Assembly (NCBI RefSeq): GCF_026626705.1
Contig: NZ_JAPNKC010000001.1
Location: forward strand, 9,938,001 to 10,002,000
Source: Pyxidicoccus sp. MSG2
GTDB taxonomy: Bacteria; Myxococcota; Myxococcia; Myxococcales; Myxococcaceae
Length of the DNA: 64,000 bases
Direction of reading: 5' to 3'
In this document: piece by piece, positions 16,713 to 26,325 of the stretch
How positions within the stretch are numbered: the first letter of the stretch is position 1
Layout: each line of letters opens with the position of its first letter
The notes under the pieces: generated by a model
What the model was told of the DNA's origin: nothing
Database searches by the model: none
The model's input: the letters and a program-made list of their open reading frames with translations, nothing else
Program-made: the position numbers and the translations under genes

Positions 16713-17366
16713 ATGCAGCCAACTCTCCAGGTCATGGCTCCGCTGCTCGTCCTCCTGGTCGTGGGCGGATGCCGGCGTGAGCCCGAAGCGGGTACGGCGC
16801 AGAAGGTCGCGCTCCCCGAGGTCGCAGCCCATGCGCTCCGCGCTCCCCAGGACTTCGCCGTCATCGAAGCCCCGGCGGAGCGCTCGAAGGCGCTCTTCCT
16901 CGAGGCCAGCCGCGTGTTCCTGCACCCGCGCTGCGCCAACTGTCACCCCAGCGGCGACGTGCCCCTCCAGGGCATGAACGGCCAGCCGCACGACCCGCCC
17001 GTGGTGCGCGGGCCGGAGGACAAGGGCGTCGTCGGCATGGAGTGCACCAGCTGCCACCAGGACCGGAACCTGGCGCATGCCCGTGTGCCCGGCGCGCCGA
17101 ACTGGCACCTGGCGCCCATTGAAATGGCCTGGGTGGGAAAGAGCCCGCGCCATCTCTGCGAGCAGCTGAAGGACCCGAAGCGCAACGGCGGCAAGACGCT
17201 GGCGCAGCTCGTCGACCACAACGCCCACGACGGGCTGGTGGGCTGGGGCTGGAGGCCCGGGGCGGATCGCGAGCCCGCGCCCGGAACGCAGGAGCAGTTC
17301 GGCGCCATCATCGCCGCGTGGGTGGAGACGGGCGCGGAGTGCCCGAGCGAGGAGGCACGGCCATGA
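16713..17366 (+). CDS. Diheme c-type cytochrome lipoprotein (electron acceptor of the Mo hydroxylase)
   Basis: 217 aa from ATG 16713. The N-terminal signal ends in a lipobox-like VVGGC at about 16-20, anchoring the protein to a membrane. Two CxxCH heme c attachment sites are seen: CANCH at about residue 74 and CTSCH at about 111. The rest has conserved WHLAPIEMAW and an HNAHDGLVGWGW segment with further potential His/Met ligands. Its stop overlaps the next gene (ATGA), so it is coupled to the 2Fe-2S and molybdenum subunits. It would take electrons from the hydroxylase in the periplasm. The substrate of the complex is unknown. Confidence 0.82.
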   Translation: MQPTLQVMAPLLVLLVVGGCRREPEAGTAQKVALPEVAAHALRAPQDFAVIEAPAERSKALFLEASRVFLHPRCANCHPSGDVPLQGMNGQPHDPPVVRGPEDKGVVGMECTSCHQDRNLAHARVPGAPNWHLAPIEMAWVGKSPRHLCEQLKDPKRNGGKTLAQLVDHNAHDGLVGWGWRPGADREPAPGTQEQFGAIIAAWVETGAECPSEEARP

Positions 17367-17830
17367 CGATTCACGTCCGCGTCAACGGTGTGGAGAAGGA
17401 GCTGGAGGTCGACCCGGAGATGCCGCTGCTCTGGGCGCTGCGCGACGTGCTCGGCCTCACGGGGACGAAGTACGGCTGCGGTCAGGCGCTGTGCGGCGCG
17501 TGCACCGTCCACCTGGACGGCCAGACGGTCCGCGCGTGTGTGACGCCGGTGCGCCGCGCGGAGGGGAAGTCCGTGACGACGATTGAAGGCCTGTCGCCGG
17601 ACGGCAGCCATCCCCTGCAGAAGGCCTGGTGCGACCTGGGCGTCCCGCAGTGCGGCTTCTGCCAGGCGGGGCAGATCATGAGCGCGGCGGCACTGCTGGC
17701 GAAGAAGCCGAAGCCGACGGACGCCGACATCGACCAGTCGCTCGCCGGCAACCTGTGCCGGTGCGGCACGTACACGCGCATCCGCGCGGCCGTGAAGAAG
17801 GTCGCGGGCATCTCCGAGGAGGAGCCATGA
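17363..17830 (+). CDS. 2Fe-2S subunit of a xanthine dehydrogenase-family molybdenum hydroxylase
   Basis: 155 aa; ATG 17363 overlaps the preceding stop. The N-terminal plant-ferredoxin-like domain has GCGQALCGACTVHLDG (Cys ligands of the first cluster). The C-terminal helical domain has CGFCQAGQ and LCRCGTYTRI (second cluster). This is the IorA/CoxS/XdhC small-subunit class, lacking an FAD domain. It passes electrons from the molybdopterin centre, here probably to the co-encoded cytochrome c instead of NAD. It has no signal peptide, so export would be by piggy-back on the Tat-targeted large subunit. Confidence 0.92.
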   Translation: MTIHVRVNGVEKELEVDPEMPLLWALRDVLGLTGTKYGCGQALCGACTVHLDGQTVRACVTPVRRAEGKSVTTIEGLSPDGSHPLQKAWCDLGVPQCGFCQAGQIMSAAALLAKKPKPTDADIDQSLAGNLCRCGTYTRIRAAVKKVAGISEEEP

Positions 17831-20121
17831 CCCGGCGGCTCCAGTTGATTTCGCGGCGCTCCTTCCTCGAAGGCCTGAACCTGGCGGTGGGCGGGCTCAC
17901 CCTGGGCCTCTTCTCCGCCGAGGCGCTCGCGGCCGAGCCCTCCGGACGCACGGGCAGGAAGCCGAAGACGGGCTCCCCTGCGATTGAAGACGGCACCCCG
18001 GGACTCAACCCCAACGCCTTCGTCCACGTGGCCCCGGACGGGCTCGTCACCATCGTCTGCCACCGCTCGGAGATGGGGCAGGGCATCCGCAGCTCGCTGC
18101 CGGTGCTCATCGCGGACGAATTGGGCGCGGACATGGCCCGCGTGCGCATCCTCCAGGCGGACGGCAACAAGGTCTACGGCGACCAGAACACCGACGGCTC
18201 CAGCAGCGTGCGCGGCATCTACGACGACATGCGCCGCGCCGGCGCCACCGCGCGCACCATGCTGGTGGCGGCCGCCGCGAAGCGTTGGAAGGTGAAGCCG
18301 GAGGACTGCGAGGCGCGAAACCACGCCGTCTTCCACCGCGACGGGAAGCGGACGCTGGGCTTCGGTATGCTGGCGGACGAGGCGGCGCGGCTGGCCGTCC
18401 CCGAGGCGAAGTCCGTCAAGCTGCGGCCGAAGGCCGAGCTGCGCAACGTGGGCCGGCCGCTGCCGCTGCTGGACGGGCCCGCCTACGTCAATGGCTCCGC
18501 CGTCTTCGGCGCGGACGTGAAGCTGCCGGGCATGCTCGTCGCGGTGATTGCGAGGCCCGCCGTCGTGGGAGGGAAGGTGGCGCGGTACGACGCGGCGAAG
18601 GCGCTCGCCGTCCCGGGCGTGAGGCGCGTGGTGGAGCTGCCCGCGCCCGAGAAGCCCTACGTCTACCAGCAGTGGGGTGGGCTGGCGGTGCTGGCGGAGA
18701 ACACCTGGGCGGCAATGCAGGGCCGCGCGGCGCTGGACATCACCTGGGAGGACGGAGCGAACGCGTCGTACGACTCGAAGCAGTACCGCGAGGCGATGAC
18801 GGCGTCGGTGCGCGCGCCGGGCACGGCGGTCCGCAACGTCGGTGACGTGGACAAGGCGCTGGCCGGGGCGGCGCGCGTCGTCGAGGCCGAGTACTACACC
18901 CCCCACTTGCCGCACGTGCCCATGGAGCCGCTCGTCGCGCTGGCCCGTGTGGACGGCGACTCCTGCGAGGTGTGGGCCCCCACGCAGAACCCGCAGGACG
19001 CGCAAGAAGTCGCCGGGGGCATCCTCAAGATTCCGCCCGAGCAGGTGACGGTCCATGTCACCTTCCTCGGCGGCGGCTTCGGCCGCAAGTCGAAGGCGGA
19101 CTTCATCGCCGAGGTGGTGTGGCTGGCCCGCGAGGCGGGCGTCCCGGTGCGCGTGCAGTGGACGCGCGAGGACGACGTGCGCAACGACTACTACCACTCG
19201 GTCAGCACCCAGCGGCTGAGCGCGGGCCTGGACGCGGACGGCAGGGTGGTGGCCTGGCGCCACCGCACGGCCTTCCCGCCCATCGCCTCCACCTTCTCAC
19301 CGGCGAGCCGGCCCAGCGCGCGGGACTTGAAGCAGGGCGTGACGGACCTGCCGCTCGCCGTGCCCAACGTCCGCGCGGAGACGTGTGAGGCCCCCGCCCA
19401 CGTGCGCATCGGCTGGCTGCGCTCCGTCTACAACATCTTCCACTCCTTCTCGGTCAACTCGTTCGTGGATGAGCTGGCCCACGCGCGGGGCGTGGACTCG
19501 CGCGACCTGCGCCTGGAGCTCCTGGGGCCGCCGCGCGTGGTGACGAAGGAGGAGCTGGGGGTCCGCGAGCTGGACAACTACGGCCAGTCCCTGGACGAGC
19601 ACCCCATCGACACCGGGCGCATGCGGCGCGTCGTCGAGCGGGTGACGAAGCTTTCGCGCTGGGACGAGCGCAAGCAGGACGGCCGGGCGCTGGGGCTCGC
19701 CGCGCACCGCAGCTTCCTGTCCTACGTGGCCGTCGTCGCGTCGGTGGTGAAGGACGCGGCTGGCAGGCTCCGCGTCGACGAGGCGTGGGTGGTGGTGGAT
19801 GCCGGGACGGTCATCAACCCGGACCGCGTGCGCGCGCAGATGGAGGGCTCGGTCATCTTCGGGATGAGCCTGGCGCTGCACGGCGAAATCAGCATGAAGG
19901 GCGGCGCGGTGGAGCAGTCCAACTTCCGCGACTTCAAGCTGGTGCGCATCAACGAGGCGCCCCGGAAGATTCACGTCGACATCGTCGAGAGCGACGGTGC
20001 GCCCGGCGGCATCGGCGAGCCGGGGGTGCCTCCCGTCGCGCCGGCCATCGCCAACGCCGTCTTCGCGCTCACCGGCACCCGCGTGCGGGAGCTGCCCCTG
20101 GCGCGCTCGCTCCAGGTCTGA
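17827..20121 (+). CDS. Molybdopterin-binding large subunit (IorB-type aldehyde/heterocycle oxidoreductase)
   Basis: 764 aa; ATG 17827 overlaps the preceding stop. The N-terminus SRRSFLEGLNLAVGG is a twin-arginine signal, placing the complex in the periplasm. Features of the xanthine dehydrogenase large-subunit fold are HRSEMGQGIRSSLPVLIADEL (first cofactor-binding region), FLGGGFGRKSKADF (Gly-rich Mo-cofactor loop), and GIGEPGVPPVAPAIANAV, which carries the catalytic Glu. The membrane-bound, cytochrome-linked IorAB type oxidises aldehydes or N-heterocycles; the substrate cannot be deduced. It is convergent with the PAS kinase gene 27 bp downstream. Confidence 0.9.
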   Translation: MTRRLQLISRRSFLEGLNLAVGGLTLGLFSAEALAAEPSGRTGRKPKTGSPAIEDGTPGLNPNAFVHVAPDGLVTIVCHRSEMGQGIRSSLPVLIADELGADMARVRILQADGNKVYGDQNTDGSSSVRGIYDDMRRAGATARTMLVAAAAKRWKVKPEDCEARNHAVFHRDGKRTLGFGMLADEAARLAVPEAKSVKLRPKAELRNVGRPLPLLDGPAYVNGSAVFGADVKLPGMLVAVIARPAVVGGKVARYDAAKALAVPGVRRVVELPAPEKPYVYQQWGGLAVLAENTWAAMQGRAALDITWEDGANASYDSKQYREAMTASVRAPGTAVRNVGDVDKALAGAARVVEAEYYTPHLPHVPMEPLVALARVDGDSCEVWAPTQNPQDAQEVAGGILKIPPEQVTVHVTFLGGGFGRKSKADFIAEVVWLAREAGVPVRVQWTREDDVRNDYYHSVSTQRLSAGLDADGRVVAWRHRTAFPPIASTFSPASRPSARDLKQGVTDLPLAVPNVRAETCEAPAHVRIGWLRSVYNIFHSFSVNSFVDELAHARGVDSRDLRLELLGPPRVVTKEELGVRELDNYGQSLDEHPIDTGRMRRVVERVTKLSRWDERKQDGRALGLAAHRSFLSYVAVVASVVKDAAGRLRVDEAWVVVDAGTVINPDRVRAQMEGSVIFGMSLALHGEISMKGGAVEQSNFRDFKLVRINEAPRKIHVDIVESDGAPGGIGEPGVPPVAPAIANAVFALTGTRVRELPLARSLQV

Positions 20122-20148
20122 CGTCCCCCGCGGGCGGCGGTGCGCGTT

Positions 20149-23100
20149 TCAGTGCCTCGCCGCGCCCGATGGCTGCCGCCCCATGGCGAGCGGCAGCTCC
20201 ACGGTGAAGGTGGCGCCCTGGCCCTGCTGGCTCTCCGCCAGGATGGTGCCCTGGTGCGCCTCCACGATGCGGCGGCTGATGAAGAGGCCCAGGCCCAGGC
20301 CACCGTAGTTGCGGGTGGAGACGGCGCGCCCGAACTTCTCGAAGATGCGCGCCAGGTTCTCCGGGGCGATGCCGATGCCCTCGTCCCGCACGCTGAAGCG
20401 GGCCCTGCCGTCCGCCTGCTCCGCCCGGAGCACCACGGGCCGGCCCGGCCCGTATTTGATGGCATTGGACAAGAGGCCACGCGCCACCTGCTCCAGCCGG
20501 TGCCGGTCCCACCAGCCCACGACGGGCTTCGAGGACTCGACGACGAGCTCGCACCCGGCCTGGGCGGCCTGGGTCCGGAACTGCTCCGCCACCGCGCGCA
20601 GGACGGACGTCAGGTCCATCGTCTCCCGATTCAGCGACAGCGCCTCGCCGGTGAGCTGCGTCACGTCCAGCAAATCGTTGATGAGGGCGGTGAGCTTGCG
20701 AATCTGCAAGGAGGCATTCTCCGCCGTGGACAGCACGCGCTCCCGGAGTCTGCCCACCGGGACGTCCGCGCGGGCCTCGCGCGCCAGCCCCTGGAGCTTT
20801 ATCTGCAGCGGAGTGAGCGGCGTCTTCAGCTCGTGGGAGGCCACGGTGAGGAACTCGTCGCGCAGCCGCACGGATTCCTGGAGCCGGGCCTCGGTCTGCT
20901 TGAGCCGCGTCACGTCCTGGAGGGCGAGCACCACGGTGGCCGGGTGGCCGTGCATCGCCGGGAGCAGCTCCGAGTCCGTGAGGAGTGAGTACGTCCCTGC
21001 CTCCGTGTGCCAGACCGCGGGGACCTGCTGGAGTCGCTCGCCGCGCGCGGCCCGCGCTCCGGGAATCTGCTCCCCGGGAGTGGGCCGCCCCGCGTCGTCG
21101 GTGATGCGGTACACGGCGTCGTAGCCCTCCGTGGGGATGCCCAGCGGGAAGACGCCACCTGCCATCCGGTGGGTGGCCTGGTTCGCGAAGAGGGCCCGTC
21201 CGGTGCCGGGCTCTATCAGCATGAAGGGGATGGGGAGGAGGTTGAGCACCGACTCCAGCCACTGCTGCTGGTTGGACAGGTGCGCGGCCAGCTCCTCCGC
21301 TCTCTTCCGGGACTGGACGTGCTCCGTCACGTCCATGGAGAAGGACATGACGGAGTCCACCTCTCCGTCGGCGTCGCGCAGCGGCACGTAGGCGATGTTG
21401 AAGTAGTGGTCCTCCCGCACGCCGTCTCCACGGGGGTCCACCCGGGCGAGGACCTCGTGCATGTCGAGGGGCTTTCCGGTCTCGTAGACGTGCTGCAGCT
21501 CCCGGGAGTAGTCCTCGCCATTCCGGCTGCGCTTGACGAGGTCCCTCAGCGACCGGCCGGTGAGCTCCACCCCATAGGCATGCCGCCGGTAGAGGGGATT
21601 GACGAGGGTGAAGACCTGGTCGGGGCCGCGCAGGATGGCGATGGACGCCGGGACGTTCATGAGGACGTCGTAGAGGCGCGCCCGCTGGGCTTCCACCTCG
21701 GCCTCCGCCCGCTTGCGGTCCGTGATGTCATGCACGAGGGCAACGAAGCCCTTCACCTGGCCCTGGGGCGTGCGCGTGGGGACATAGGAGGACTGGACGT
21801 GCAGCATCCGCCCGTCCCGGAGCGTCAGGGCGCTCTCGTAGCTGACGGTCTCCCCCGCCAGGGCCCTGCGCATCCAGTCCTTCAGGTGGGCATACCCCAT
21901 CTCGCCGGACAGCCCGCGCACCGGCTGGCCCGCCAGTTCCTCGGGATTGAGCCCGAACCACGTATCGAACGCCCGGTTGCAGAAGACGTAGCGCTCGTCG
22001 CGGTCGACGTAGGCCACCAGGGCGGGGAGTGCGTCGGTGATGGCGCGCAGTTGATGCTCGCGCATGCGCACCACCTCGCGGCTCTGCTCCAGGGCTTCCT
22101 TCGCGAGCACCTGCTCCGTCACGTCGCGCTGGGTGCCCCACACGCGCACCAGCATGCCGTGCTCCACCACGCCGACGAGGTTCGCCATCCGCACGCGCTC
22201 CGCGCCCGACGACTTGTCCACCTGGCGCGTCTCCACGTTCTCCATCCGGTAGCCGAGGCGGATGAAGGGAAGGACCGCCTTGTCGACGTGGGCCGGGTCC
22301 TGGGTGAGCATGGCAATCATCTGTTGCAGCGTGGTGCCCACCATCTCCGGCGCGGACGCGAAGCCCGTCATGCGCGCCATCGTCTCGTTCGTCTCGGCGA
22401 CGGCGCCCCGGGCCAGCAGTGCCTGGACCTGCGCGTCCTCGGGCAGGCGCGTGTCGATGGGCGGCTCGATTTCCAGCCGCCAGATGCCCTCGGTGCTCTG
22501 GGCGACGAAGGTGCGGTAGCGCTCGTCGCTCTCGCGGAGCGCCTGGGTGGTTCGCCGCAGTGAGCGCTCGGCGTGCTTGTGTCCGGTGACGTCCTCGGCG
22601 GTGGAGATCCACTCGCGCACGAGGCCCCGGTCATCGAACACCGGGACGCTGCGGATGACGGTGTCGCGGTAGGAGCCGTCGTGGTACCGCAGCCGCGCCT
22701 CGCCCCGGTAGGGGTCTCTCAGCTCGAGGGCCGCGGCCCACTCCGACACGAAGCGCGTGCGGTCGCTCGGGTGGATGGCGTCGAGCCAGCCCAGCCCCAG
22801 GTGGGCGTCATGGCTCTGCCCCGTGAAGGCGAGCCAGTGGGGCGCCGGCTCCACCAGCTCCCCCCGGCCGTTGGTGGTCCACACCGTCTGCGCCACGGAC
22901 TCCACCAGGGAGCGGTAGCGCTGCTCGCTCATGCGGAGCGCCTGTTCCGCGTGCTTCGACTCCGTCGTCTCCACCACGGTGATGCCGACGCCATGGGTGG
23001 CGCCGTTGGCGCCGTGCACGGGGTAGTAGTTCACCAGGAAGCAGCGCTCGGCTCCGCTGTCCTTGTAGGTGGAGCCGACCACCTCCAGGTTCAGGGCCGG

Positions 23101-23355
23101 CTGTCCCGTCTCCAGGACCTTCCGGTAGTGCGGCTCGACGAAGGGCCACAGGTCGGGGATGACGTCGCGCACCTGGCGGCCCAGATGGGCCTGACGGGGC
23201 AGCCCGTTCATGTCGGCCAGGGTGTCGTTGATGTGGATGAAGCGCAGGTCCAGGTCCACGAAGGCCAGGCCCACCGGAGCGCTCGCTACCATCGTCTCGA
23301 GGAACAGTCGGGACTGTTCCTCGGAGACGCCCTCGATGGCTTCCCTGTCCGTCAT
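20149..23355 (-). CDS. Multi-PAS sensor histidine kinase (about six PAS domains, orphan, soluble)
   Basis: 1068 aa from ATG 23355; the frame is open further upstream but without coding character. Six successive PAS/PAC units can be outlined at about 12-135, 140-265, 270-420, 425-555, 560-685 and 690-825, several ending in the DVTxxK/RxAE linker typical of PAC motifs. HisKA follows with VASHELKTPLTPLQI (His at about 841), then HATPase with SNAIKYGPGRP, DEGIGIAPEN and GGLGLGLFISRRIVEAH. No transmembrane segment or receiver is present. Its kinase core closely resembles that of the GAF kinase 5 kb away, suggesting a shared lineage. Ligands of the PAS domains are unknown. Confidence 0.88.
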   Translation of the reverse strand: MTDREAIEGVSEEQSRLFLETMVASAPVGLAFVDLDLRFIHINDTLADMNGLPRQAHLGRQVRDVIPDLWPFVEPHYRKVLETGQPALNLEVVGSTYKDSGAERCFLVNYYPVHGANGATHGVGITVVETTESKHAEQALRMSEQRYRSLVESVAQTVWTTNGRGELVEPAPHWLAFTGQSHDAHLGLGWLDAIHPSDRTRFVSEWAAALELRDPYRGEARLRYHDGSYRDTVIRSVPVFDDRGLVREWISTAEDVTGHKHAERSLRRTTQALRESDERYRTFVAQSTEGIWRLEIEPPIDTRLPEDAQVQALLARGAVAETNETMARMTGFASAPEMVGTTLQQMIAMLTQDPAHVDKAVLPFIRLGYRMENVETRQVDKSSGAERVRMANLVGVVEHGMLVRVWGTQRDVTEQVLAKEALEQSREVVRMREHQLRAITDALPALVAYVDRDERYVFCNRAFDTWFGLNPEELAGQPVRGLSGEMGYAHLKDWMRRALAGETVSYESALTLRDGRMLHVQSSYVPTRTPQGQVKGFVALVHDITDRKRAEAEVEAQRARLYDVLMNVPASIAILRGPDQVFTLVNPLYRRHAYGVELTGRSLRDLVKRSRNGEDYSRELQHVYETGKPLDMHEVLARVDPRGDGVREDHYFNIAYVPLRDADGEVDSVMSFSMDVTEHVQSRKRAEELAAHLSNQQQWLESVLNLLPIPFMLIEPGTGRALFANQATHRMAGGVFPLGIPTEGYDAVYRITDDAGRPTPGEQIPGARAARGERLQQVPAVWHTEAGTYSLLTDSELLPAMHGHPATVVLALQDVTRLKQTEARLQESVRLRDEFLTVASHELKTPLTPLQIKLQGLAREARADVPVGRLRERVLSTAENASLQIRKLTALINDLLDVTQLTGEALSLNRETMDLTSVLRAVAEQFRTQAAQAGCELVVESSKPVVGWWDRHRLEQVARGLLSNAIKYGPGRPVVLRAEQADGRARFSVRDEGIGIAPENLARIFEKFGRAVSTRNYGGLGLGLFISRRIVEAHQGTILAESQQGQGATFTVELPLAMGRQPSGAARH

Positions 23356-23782
23356 GCTCACGCCATGACCCAACACGTGCGCCCCTCCAAAGGGTTTCAC
23401 CCTGGAGGAGTCCGCGGGGTGGTGGTGCCCGCTCGGCCCCTCCAGCCGGGGCACCCTTCCTGGAGTGTGCGCATCTCGGATGCCCGTCGGGAGAAGCGGG
23501 CCGGGAGGAGGCGCCTCGTGCCCACACCCGCCCGGTCCGGGCCTCGACTCCACGGCGGAGCGGGCAGGGCGCTCGCACGGGCGCCGCCCGCCTCCGGCTG
23601 TTCCTGGCAGGGGTGACCGCCGGGCCCGAGAGGGCGCCAGAGGGCACGTACGTCCGGTGGGTCTCGGTGAGCCGCTCGTAGACGCCGAAGAGACTCCCAG
23701 GACTGGGACTGAAGCTCGCGGGCCGGGACATGACGGGGAGGGCAACCAGGCGCCCGCCCCGTCCGGGCCCTGCGAGTCGCGC
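23356..23782. other. Intergenic region, no supported gene
   Basis: 427 bp between the PAS kinase start and the stop of the next minus-strand lipoprotein gene. Open frames here are antisense or continuations without codon bias. I see no repeat, hairpin with a U-tract or RNA gene. It should hold the kinase promoter. Confidence 0.5.
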
Positions 23783-24382
23783 TCAGCAGCTCAGGATCAT
23801 CTGGATGTAGTCGACGGAGGATGCGTCCTGCATCTGGAACTGGAGCATGTCGCCCACGAGGTTCATGTTGAGCGGCATGCACATGGTGGCGACCTGGCCC
23901 GGGTTCCACGAGGGCTGGAGGTTGGGCACCACCGGCACGTTGGCGACCTGCGGGAAGCTGTAGACGCCGAAGTCGGTGTTGTAGATGGTGACGCGGTCGT
24001 TCTGCGGGACGCCCACGAGCGCGCGGGCGCGGAAGCACAGCTGCAGCGTGCAGTTGGCCGCGAAGCAGCTGCGCAGGCCGTGGCGCAGCGTGGCCACCGT
24101 GTGCTTGCCGGACGTGCCGTCATCCAACGTCTTGAGCATCGCGGTGGGGATGCCCTGCCCGTTGAGGTAGGTGACGAAGTCCGGCAGGGCCGTGGGCGCG
24201 TAGGGAAGCGGGTCCGGCCCACCGGCGAAGTTGTCGATGGTGCCGAAGGTGACGGTGGTGACGCCGGGACACACGGCCTGCTCCTGCGTGCCGGTGGACT
24301 CGTCAGCGGTCTCCATCTCGTCCACGGGGCCACAGGCGACGAGGGCGAAGGGCAGCACGGCGAACAGCGAGCGGCGGAACAT
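23783..24382 (-). CDS. Secreted lipoprotein, function unknown
   Basis: 199 aa from ATG 24382, preceded by GGAGGT. The signal peptide MFRRSLFAVLPFALVACGP contains a lipobox (LVAC at about 14-17). The mature part is neutral, with five or so cysteines (LRSCFAANCTLQLCF) and alternating hydrophobic strands, suggesting a small beta-rich, disulfide-bonded extracellular domain. I do not recognise a family. It is divergent from the M28 peptidase, about 200 bp away. Confidence 0.72.
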   Translation of the reverse strand: MFRRSLFAVLPFALVACGPVDEMETADESTGTQEQAVCPGVTTVTFGTIDNFAGGPDPLPYAPTALPDFVTYLNGQGIPTAMLKTLDDGTSGKHTVATLRHGLRSCFAANCTLQLCFRARALVGVPQNDRVTIYNTDFGVYSFPQVANVPVVPNLQPSWNPGQVATMCMPLNMNLVGDMLQFQMQDASSVDYIQMILSC

Positions 24383-24582
24383 GGGGGACCTCCAGTGCGG
24401 CGGGTGGGGGGAGGAGCATGGTTGCTGCCTCCACCCCGCACAACGAATTCCCCGGCAAATCTTCCTGGGCCATTTTCGCGTCCGGGCCCTGGCGCAACGC
24501 GGCGGGCGCACGAGGCCTTGAAGCCGGGAGGCCACGGTGGGAATGCTTGCGGCCTCTCTCTTCCCCCAGAGGTGCCCTCCGC

Positions 24583-26112
24583 ATGCCCCGCTCCCGCCTG
24601 TCGCGCAGCCTCGCCGTGCTCTGCCTCACCCTGGCCACGCCGGTGCTCGCGGGTGCCGAAGAGGCGGCTCCTCCCGCGCGTGAGCGCGAGGCCGCGCTGC
24701 TCGTCGGCACGGTGCTCGGAGGGACGCCGATGCTGGAGGACCTGCGCTCACTGGTGGACGAGGTGGGTGGCCGCGCCACCGGCTCGGACGCCAACCGCCG
24801 CTCCGTGGAGTGGGCACTGGAGCGCTTCAAGGCCGCGGGCGTGACGGCGCGCGCGGAGCCCTTCCGGATGCCGGCGCTGTGGCTGGAGCGCTCCGCCGCC
24901 GCCACGGTGCAGGGCCCGGGCGTGCGCTTCGCTCCGCGCGTGGCCGCGATGCCGTTCTCCGCCGCGACGACGAAGGGCGGCTTCAAGGCCCCGCTGGTGG
25001 ACCTGGGGCGCGGCACCGAGGCGGATTTCAAGCGCACGGGCGAGAAGGTGCGCGGCGCGTTCCTCCTCGTCGAGACGGACGAGCTGCGCGACGTGGACGG
25101 CCTGTTCCGCGAGTACAACGAGGCGACGGACATCGAGTCTCGCGCCTTCGCCGCGGGCGCGGCCGGCGTCGTCTACATGGGCAGCCGGCCCGGCAACCAG
25201 CTCTACCGCCACAACGTCTCCGTGGGCCCGAAGAACACGCGCCCCATGATGGTGATGGAGCGCGACGGCGCGAAGCGCGCGCTGCGCCTGCTGCGCTCGG
25301 GCACGTCGCTCACGCTCACCGCCGCGCTCGATTTGCAGACGGGCGGCCCCTACGAGTCGCGGAACGTCATCGGCGAGATTCGCGGCGCCACCCGGCCGGA
25401 CGAGGTCGTCGTCATTGGCGCCCACCTGGACAGCTGGGACCTGGGCGGTGGCGCGCTGGACAACGGTGCCAACGTGGCGATGCTCATCGACCTCGCGCGG
25501 CAGATGCAGCGGCTGGGCCTGAAGCCCGAGCGCACCATCCGCTTCGCCCTGTGGAACGGCGAGGAACAGGGCATGAACGGCTCGGCGGGCTACGCGCGCA
25601 CGCACGCCGCGGAGCTGGACGGGCACGCGATGACACTGTCGGTGGACATCGGCTGCGGCCGCATCACCGGCTTCTTCACCAATGGCCGACCGTCGCTGGT
25701 GCCGCTGGTGGACAAGGCGCTGAAGCCCGTGGAGGGGCTGGGGCCCTTCGCGCAGGTGGACGTCCCGGTGGTGGGCACCGACAACTTCGACTTCATGCTG
25801 CACGGCGTGGCCAACCTCATCGCCAACCAGGAGGCGGCCACCTACGGGCCCAACTATCACGCGCGCTCGGACGAGTTCGAGCAGTGCGACGCCCGGACGC
25901 TGCGCACCAACGCGGCCGTGGTGGGTGCGCTCACCTGGGGCTTCGCCAACATGGGCGAGAAGCTGCCCCGCCAGAGCCGCGCCGAGGTGGAGGCGCTCAT
26001 CAACAGCACCGACCTGGGCCAGCAGATGAAGTCCTTCAACGTCTGGGACGAGTGGGCCGCCGGCACCCGCGGCCGCGCCCCCGAGCGCCCGGCGGCGCCC
26101 GCCACCCGCTGA
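24583..26112 (+). CDS. Secreted M28-family zinc aminopeptidase/carboxypeptidase
   Basis: 509 aa from ATG 24583, where a clear signal peptide begins (LAVLCLTLATPVLAGA). A PA-type insert lies about residues 130-240. The di-zinc M28 core follows: VVVIGAHLDSWD (His and catalytic Asp, about 275-285), GALDNGANVAML (bridging Asp), FALWNGEEQGMNGS (catalytic Glu and ligand Glu), SVDIGCG (Asp) and GPNYHARSDEFEQ (His). All expected ligands are present, so the enzyme should be active in the periplasm or outside the cell, releasing N- or C-terminal residues from peptides. That fits the proteolytic lifestyle of myxobacteria. No operon partner. Confidence 0.9.
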   Translation: MPRSRLSRSLAVLCLTLATPVLAGAEEAAPPAREREAALLVGTVLGGTPMLEDLRSLVDEVGGRATGSDANRRSVEWALERFKAAGVTARAEPFRMPALWLERSAAATVQGPGVRFAPRVAAMPFSAATTKGGFKAPLVDLGRGTEADFKRTGEKVRGAFLLVETDELRDVDGLFREYNEATDIESRAFAAGAAGVVYMGSRPGNQLYRHNVSVGPKNTRPMMVMERDGAKRALRLLRSGTSLTLTAALDLQTGGPYESRNVIGEIRGATRPDEVVVIGAHLDSWDLGGGALDNGANVAMLIDLARQMQRLGLKPERTIRFALWNGEEQGMNGSAGYARTHAAELDGHAMTLSVDIGCGRITGFFTNGRPSLVPLVDKALKPVEGLGPFAQVDVPVVGTDNFDFMLHGVANLIANQEAATYGPNYHARSDEFEQCDARTLRTNAAVVGALTWGFANMGEKLPRQSRAEVEALINSTDLGQQMKSFNVWDEWAAGTRGRAPERPAAPATR

Positions 26113-26325
26113 CGCCTCAGTGCACGCCCCGCTCGGCGAGCCACGGCTCCAGGACGTGGCGCCGACGCTCCCACTCCGGCACTCCAGCAACGGCCTCTCG
26201 CCGTGCGAGTCGCGGCCCACCCCGATTTCAGTGTCCGTCCGGGGGGCATCCGGGCCAGCGGGCCCTGGCTGGGGTGGGCTGGAGGGGCATGCATCGGCTG
26301 CTCGCTCATTCTCATTCTTCAGGCC

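Noticed and set aside
23397..24038. 213-codon minus frame between the PAS kinase and the lipoprotein
   Set aside because: It overlaps the lipoprotein gene in another frame and has no start context, signal or codon bias.
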